Part shown: piece after piece, positions 57,301-64,000 of the stretch
How the letters are laid out: each line of letters starts with the position of its first letter
Position numbering within the stretch: the stretch's first letter is position 1
From: Gonium pectorale
Lineage: Eukaryota; Chlorophyta; Chlorophyceae; Chlamydomonadales; Volvocaceae
DNA length: 64,000 bases
NCBI GenBank assembly: GCA_001584585.1
Contig: LSYV01000004.1
Location: forward strand, 2,384,322-2,448,321
Direction of reading: 5' to 3'
Program-made: the position numbers and the translations under genes
The notes under the pieces: model-generated
The model's input: only the letters and a program-made list of their open reading frames with translations
Told to the model about the DNA's origin: nothing
The model's database searches: none

Positions 57301-60300
57301 AAGTAAATCCTCCAAGACGGGTGCAAGAATTGCGCGTCACATAGGCACATAAGTACTACACAAGAGCCCGCACCGACTCCGTACCGACGTACCGCCAGTG
57401 GATTCTCGCTGGGCAGGTCGACCTCCTTGCACTTGAAGATGGTCATGAGCGACTGAACGACCGAGGGGTAGAAGAAGAAGAAAATGGTGACAAAGGTGAC
57501 GATCATCTGGCGGGGCATGTAGTCCTGCAGGTACAGCCTGAACGTGTCGTGGCGCAGCGGGCCTTTCTTCTTCTTTTTCTTCTTGTTGTTCGGGTTGTTG
57601 ATCTGCTTCTGGTTGTATCTGTGGACAGTGTGCACAGGAAACGACAACCTCACGCTAAGCACCTAAGCAAACTGCCGGTTGAATAACCAGCCAGGCAACA
57701 CCGCAATGCAGTGAGCCGCGCCCCCCGTCTGCCAGCACATGCACAGGCAAGATCAACAAGATCCTAGTCTGGGCCAACTTACGGCATGATGATGTAGTAG
57801 TCGATGATGTCGTACACAATGAAGTAGATGACTGCTCCCACAAATATGTAGAGAGGAGCCAGTGCCGAGAGGATGATCCGCACGTAGGCCTTGGAGACGC
57901 CGCTTTCAGGCAGCGAACAGTCCAGCGACACCAGTAGACCTTTAGGCGGCAATGGCACCGGGTCCAGAGCGGGAGCATGAATACGCATGCTCTTCACTTC
58001 AACGCACACCAGTCAGTCCCCGTTCCCCGCTGGATCCTTGCTGCCGCAACACGGCATGACATCCATCTCGCAGAACAGCCCATATCTCACAGCCGCCTGC
58101 TCACCCGGGTAGCTGATTGCTTGGTTGTTGATGCGGTAGTAGACGTCCATCACGTGTGGGATGTCCAGGGGCACGTTCTGCAGCAGCGCGAGCACCTGCA
58201 GCAGGCCATGGTAATGCAGTTGACCGTTTGCATGAACATGTGAGGTCGCGATAACTGGGCAGCCTTCCCCGCAACCACACTACGGTGCCAACACCGTATT
58301 GCATTGAAGCTCGATGGAGCCCCGGTAACCGTGATCGCCGCGCGCCCTGCCGCACCTGAACGTAGCTGACGAAAATCTTTACCACGGTGGACTGGTGCGC
58401 GCGCCGGTTGCGCAACGAATCGTGGCGGCGGCGCGAACCCTGGCCGCGGCCAATGGAGCGGGTGGGCGCCACCTGTTGGTGGATGGGCGCGTCTTCCGGG
58501 ACCTCCTGCATCATGGGCACCGACTGCATCATGGGCACGCCCATCTGCGGCTCCATCTCGCTGTTGCCGTAGCCTGAGCCAATGCCAGAGTCAACCTGCT
58601 TCGCAGGGCAAATAGTACCCAGTTAGCAGCAGTTATTAGGCCGTTTTCGCCGTAAGCGCTGCGCACGTGCCTCCCGCCCTCTTAGAACGTCATGAGATGC
58701 CTGCCGCATGAGACCTTTGCGGGCCGCGGCAAAGCCTCGTCCCAGCAAGGAGGGTACTGGTCATGTTGTGAAAGGTTCAGCAAAGCGTTCGAACCCCGAT
58801 GCAATACTCGCTGATCAAGCAGTCGTGTACGATGACCAGGAAGCGTGACAAGGAAGCGACCTTTGGGTCGCGCGGACATCACAGACGCGCACGCAACATG
58901 CTTACCGCAATGCGCTGTGCGTGCGGAGACATATGCGGGGACATATGTGCCGACATGTGGATCTGGCCATTGCTCCCGTCGTACAGCGGGTTGGCGTGCG
59001 CGTGCTCCGTGGCCTCGCCCACTGGCTCCGGGTCGCTTGGCATCGGCTCAATCTGCATCGATCAGTCACCAGCCGGGTGTGGGAGCACGTGAGATCTCCG
59101 GCACCTCTCAAAAGCGGCGCCGCGGTACAAAAACATATTTCTTATTTCCGCCACCCACCTCAGGCGAAGACACCGAGTTGAGGACGCGGCTGAAGCGACT
59201 GTTCCGGTCGTATAGCGGATTGGCGTGCGCGTGGTCCGCACCGCCAGCCAGGAAGTCCTCGTCAATGGAAGCCTCACGAACCTGCACCGAACAGGCAACG
59301 CGAGATTGGCAACAGATGAAGCTATGCGAACACCATGGAAACATGGGAGGTCCAAAGCTACACTTTGCAAACCGAAGTCTATCTTACCCCGGGCAGGATG
59401 GAGGAGGACGCGTCTTGGATGACACTTCTGCTGTTACGGTCGTACAAGGGGTTGCAGACGGACTCGTTGCCCTCACCCACGGGGCCGGATGGGGTGGCGT
59501 GTGAGGGGCTGCCCGCGGGATCTTGCACGGCGCCGGCCCAGGGGCCGGAGGGCATGCTCGGAAAGCGGAGAGCGCCGGGGGGCAGGGTACCGTTGTAGGG
59601 AACGAGCAAAACGGAATGGGCGCGCATGGCGGCATCCAGAGCGGTTGTGAAGGGCCTGCGCTGATCCGACTCCCCTCGCGGCGTGTTGGGAGCGCTGTGA
59701 AGGTGCTGAGAGGCCACTGCCGGGTCGACCAGGACATACTCCTCGTTGCCGTCTGGGGACCCCAGCAGAATGGCCCTGCCGTCAACGGCAGGGTCGTACA
59801 CCTGCTCAGATCCCTGGGGGTTTTCAGCCGCTGCATTGTCGTACGTCTGAGCGAAAGTCACGTTACGCCTGGGGCCTTGGCGGGGCCCCGCGATGAGCGC
59901 GCCCGTTCCCTTCTGCTGTTCCTTAAGGCTCGAGTATATTGTGAAAGCCAGGACGCTGAGCGTGAGGATGGTCACCAGGGCGTAATAAAAGTTGTTGAGG
60001 ACCTGCGTCAGGGCATCGTCACAAGATTAGATAGGCTAGTCGCCTCGAAGGTTTAGGGCCGCAGTACCCAGAGAACGTGAGCAGGAGCACGGGAGCAAGT
60101 TCATAGCGGCTGCCCTGTCGTGAGCAAGACTTGTCTAATCCTACCCGTGACGGGCACTTGACGCACGTCGCCACGCGGCTCCAGCCGTAGCCGGGGAGGC
60201 ACTCGCCGCAGAGCGTCCCAGTATAGCCCTCAGAGCACTGGGTCAACATGTATGCGGGCCTGCAGGTACGCACAAGGCAGGCCAGGGCATAAATACAGCG

Positions 60301-63300
60301 CAACTAGCAGTTCTGTTGGGGGCGTCGCAAAGCGCAGCAACTCGCTGCGAGCTGGCTTTGTCGCGGAAGGCCATGGCTAAGGACACAACCAGAACCAAAC
60401 CCAAAGCGCAGCCCCGAGAATTACCCGACTCACAGGTACTGAATTGATGCTAATAAAATCATGACCACATCTTGCTCATCGCTGATTGCCTTCACTTGCA
60501 GGAGCCGACGGCTTGGCATGTTGGCAACGATGTTGGCGATGACTTCAAGTGCAGCCTTGTCGGCAACCGCGTTCGAGGTGTTTAGCTGGATCTCCCGAGC
60601 CGCCTACAACGAGCCGAGGAATATGCCGTTAGGATCAAAATCCTGCCCGAAGCAACCGCCCCATGCAAGAGCCCGCCGATGGATGGTACGGAAGCAGCTT
60701 ATCGAATTTGCTACAGCACGTTTACGGCCTGTACGGCCACTTACTTTCCAGATCTCCAGTTGTATTGCTGCAAGCTGGTCGGAGCGGTTCGCAACTGTGC
60801 ACGACAACTCGTTGGGACACTCCATGACCTGGGGGGGATTTGGGTTCTCATTTATCGCTGGCGTGGGGCGTTACCCGGCCGTGCATTCAGTCCCAACTGA
60901 CGCCCTCCATGCGCCGTGACTTGAACTGTCACCCGCCTCAGCGGGCAGCTGAAGCACGGCAGTTCAACAGGCAGGTTATGTACTTGCCTGCTCGCTGAAG
61001 AAGCTGCTGTGCCAATATCCGTCCTCCGGAACCATGAAGCCTTGCGGCTCGCAATCGTCACCGGTCTTGCACGCAAACGGATCAGGATAAGAGCACACCG
61101 CGTTGTCGGGGCACTGCTGGCACGTGACCTGCAGGTAGAGGTGCAATAATAAGCAGGAGAGCGATGAGTGTGCAATTATCGCGCATGAAGGCAAGACTGC
61201 CATGACAATGTGAGACTTACCGCGGAGACGTTGAAATTGTAAGCACCCGAATCGCAGGGTATGCACTCGTCCAGGTTCTTGGGGGAGATGAATTCGTTTA
61301 TGGCGCAGGGGCGAACGTAGATTTGAACCTGCATGGCCGAGATGCACAGAGCACACAGCATATCATGCTGCCTCAAGACGGAAGGATCGGCCAATTACAA
61401 CGAGGCGGAGCTTTTTAAAGGAGTCGACACGGAAGTGGAACGAAGACGATGGCCATCGTCGCACCTGATCGTCAAGCATCTCACGCAGCGGCGCGTACAG
61501 CTGACCGGTCATCGCCACCGTGTGGAGACCCTCCTTGGCACGCAGGCGCATAGTTGAGTACTCAGCCACGCCGTTTACAGCAGGGATTGCGAGACCGCCT
61601 GACACCTGCAGGAGTTAATATGTGTTTTGGAGCTTCATAGAAGCTGAACCTCCTAGCATAAAAACTACCCGAGCCACTTCAGGAGAGCAGGCTGTGAATG
61701 AGGGCGCACCTCAATTAGGCTATGATATAGCATTGCGCGAAGCGCAACAAAGCAATGGAATCGCGTTATTTCCCCAGTGATATCGATGCTGAAATAGAAC
61801 GAAGTATACCCGACGCAACAGAACACGGCACAAACGGTGCAGTACACGGTGCGTACCTCTGTGGATGCAGCGGTCACAATGACGAGCGGTTGGGTTGTCT
61901 CGTCGCCGGTGCAGTTGTGTCCATACCAGTCGTGCACAGTAACTGCGATTTTGATGTCGGTGTTGGAGGTATAAAAGTCGATGCGGCGGGGGACCTGCAA
62001 TCCGCAAAAGTTAAAGAGCTCAATAACAGCCAGACCAATCTGTAGGAAGCGGTTTTGAAGCAGTACAGAATCCAAGTCCCTTACTGACCAAGAGGTAGTA
62101 CGGAGTGGTTGCAATGTCATCTCCCGTTTCAGCAGTGTTGACCCAGTTGGCACAGGGCAGATTGGTATAGGGGATACCCTGCCACGCGCTGTCATTGATC
62201 ACCGAGCCGTTCACGACTACAGGCGCCCCAGCCTCGAGGATGAAGTCATTCGGTGCCACCGATACGACACCGCCCTCCGGCGGCGCCGTCAGCACACCAC
62301 CGCCGCTGAGAGTGCTTCCGAACGCTGTCAGCAGCACGCCCTCAGCTGACACCACCGTAGCGCCGGGCTGCATGCTGTTGACGAACACAGAGCCTGCCGT
62401 GATGACCAGCGTGCCGTTCACCATGTGGACAGCGTTGGTCGACGCAATAACGGGCCCGTTGACCGGGGATAGCAGCTTCAGGCGGTTGCTACCCGAGAGC
62501 TGTCCATACCAGTAAGCTGGCCCCTTGCGACCCGGCAGCGTGAGGGTGATGGCGTAGGGCAGCACGGAGCCCTCAACGTTCGCCGTAGAGTCGAGCAGAG
62601 CAGTGCCGTTGGTCGAGTAGGTCATATTGACGTCGCTAGGACAAGTCGCAACGTTGAGCAGCCCTTCATGCATCCAAAAGACGCCGCCGCCACGGCTCGC
62701 CGCCTTGTTGCCTACGGGGAAAGAAGAGAGGAGTAGCACTTGCAGCGAGGCTCCCAAGTGTTTCGGCAATTATGAAAGGCCCAAAGACGCTCAGACTTAC
62801 AAGGCCTAAGCACTACCGCCAACCCGATTCCCCTCGACATCACATCTCAGCAGCTCACCAGTCATGTTTACAAATGACAGGTTAACCTTATAGCAACCTG
62901 CGGCTTCCACGCAACCAATGCCCTCAGCAAGATACAAGGCACCGCCGTCTTTGGCGATGTTCAGGACCATGTCGGAGAAGTTAATCTGCAGGCATTCGGA
63001 GCAACAATTTAGCCTCCTTTCGCTGGATGGTGCACGGCAGCGAGCATATATGGCACTCACGGAATTCGACCGGCAACTGGGACCGCCGGCAACCCTTACC
63101 TGGATGTTCTTGCCAGTCAGACCGACAGCACAGACGGCGCCGCCACCGCCGTTGTAGCAAGGCTTCACTTTGGCAGCGGCGTAATCTTTTTCTCTGCCGT
63201 AAAGGGCCGTGTAATTGCTTTGCAAAGGGGCGACGGAAGCATTGTTGAGCACGAAACGGGCGTTGCTAATGATAACCTGAGGCCAGGCAAAGAGGAAAGG

Positions 63301-63944
63301 AGAATCACCATTAGCATGCAGTGCGCTGAAGGCCTTCCTGCAGGGTTCCGCTGGCTTTCTTACCGCGCGGTTCCCATCCAAATACATGCCAGCTCCTCCA
63401 TTTGCCAAGTTCCGTGCGAAAACAACACTCAGCGTGGACTTGTCCCCAACGGTCTGGACTGAATCAATGTCGAAGAGGTACAAAGCGCCGCCCAGCAAGG
63501 CAGTGTTATCCGCGAATAGGGCGACGTAGGGTAGAGAAAAACCGGCATCAGCTCCCATCCCAGCAGCCTGCGCGACCTCAGGTGTTACAGCGACCGTATG
63601 TGTCAAGGGGCCAACGGCGGCTATGGTGAACGCGGTCGACGAGGACACTGCGAGGGCTCCTCCTGCACAGGGCGAAACCGGGTCATGATGAAGCCGATGA
63701 AAACAAGAGGCGCAGAGCACATCACCCACCAAACTTGGCGCTGTTGCCCCTGAACTCGGCATGCTTCAATAGAACGATTTCAGACGCGAATGCGTATATA
63801 GCGCCGCCGTAGCCCGGCTCAATCAGGTACAACGATGGGCTATCACGTGTCCTCAGCACGGGGTTGGTGTCAGGCCAAGCCCAAGGGTCAGCGACGGTGT
63901 TGTTGGCAAAGATGCACGAGGAGAATAATGAAGTCATGGCCAAC
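54394..63944 (-). CDS. Pmp-repeat, cysteine-rich, TRP-like multi-pass membrane protein (5' end outside window)
   Basis: Twenty-eight minus-strand exons join in phase: 63944-63730, 63662-63364, 63276-63100, 62985-62817, 62711-62089, 61994-61857, 61605-61465, 61328-61221, 61128-60988, 60828-60745, 60603-60434, 60259-60145, 60002-59388, 59281-59159, 59052-58906, 58595-58356, 58195-58105, 57939-57783, 57618-57393, 57183-57060, 56876-56768, 56581-56452, 56335-56223, 56044-55948, 55750-55670, 55563-55478, 55400-55307, 55152-54394 (about 1856 residues). The N-terminal part has Pmp-like beta-helix repeats (GGAIYAF, FRGNSAKFGGAL, GGALYL). Then follow cysteine pairs (CIPCDSGAY, CQQCPDNAVC, CGECLPGYGW), one helix (VTILTLSVLAFTIY), a long loop with three NPLYD motifs, and about seven further helices (57939-55948). 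The tail is disordered. The layout fits the large TRP-like/Pmp proteins of green algae; channel activity is inferred. Exon 61128-60988 has a GC donor. Confidence 0.85.
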
Positions 63945-64000
63945 CTACGAAAGGCAGCTACGCTTAACCGGTGGCGAAAGAGCCAGCAGCTGGGAACGAA

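Noticed and set aside
58770..58810. GTTCGAACCCC-like T-arm sequence suggesting a tRNA
   Set aside because: No acceptor stem, D arm or anticodon arm could be paired around it at tRNA spacing, and it lies in an intron of the TRP-like gene.

Overview
The window looks like nuclear DNA of a volvocine green alga (Chlamydomonas/Volvox group). Genes are split into many short exons with GT-AG (and a few GC-AG) introns. Third positions are GC-rich, extracellular proteins carry Ser-Pro/Pro-Pro linkers, and TGTAA motifs follow several stop codons. The gene set (plant-type beta-amylase, METTL16, ZNHIT1, V-ATPase e, SRCR and Pmp/TRP-like proteins) also fits a photosynthetic, flagellate-lineage eukaryote. 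No bacterial operons, CRISPR array, rRNA or convincing tRNA was seen. All gene models were read by eye from splice signals and reading-phase continuity. Internal exons are therefore better supported than first exons and UTRs.

Layout, left to right. (1) 123-854 (-): three phase-compatible exons of an unrecognised gene running off the left edge. (2) About 855-3174: no convincing gene; it holds short dispersed repeats. (3) 3175-3776 (+): small protein with one membrane segment, probably plastid-targeted. It converges on (4) 4756-9977 (-), an EF-hand protein with a roughly 1000-residue disordered tail. (5) 10892-12122 (-): DnaJ-type zinc-finger protein without a J domain. It is divergent from (6) 12650-18728 (+), a METTL16 m6A methyltransferase with an SPF30/SMNDC1-like helical segment fused in frame at its N-terminus. 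(7) 19397-24388 (+): beta-amylase with a very large insertion between its two catalytic glutamates. (8) 25643-26142 (+): V-ATPase subunit e, convergent with (9) 26287-28277 (-), the SWR1-complex subunit ZNHIT1/SWC6. (10) 29048-33340 (+): a protein pseudokinase interrupted by a 931-base N gap. (11) 35266-42396 (+): a large F-box/LRR-like protein. (12) 44148-52428 (-): a secreted mosaic protein with Kazal domain, trypsin-fold protease, Ser/Pro-rich linker and six SRCR domains, carrying an apparent one-base frameshift. (13) 54394-63944 (-, 5' end outside the window): a multi-exon Pmp-repeat, cysteine-rich, TRP-like membrane protein with three NPLYD motifs.

The genes do not form one pathway. Two RNA/chromatin factors (METTL16, ZNHIT1), starch breakdown (beta-amylase) and organelle acidification (V-ATPase e) are housekeeping functions. 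The pseudokinase, SRCR protease and TRP-like protein belong to the expanded signalling and extracellular families of these algae. The most unusual items are the SPF30-like/METTL16 fusion, the Kazal-protease-SRCR mosaic, the inserted beta-amylase, and a small dispersed element with short terminal inverted repeats.
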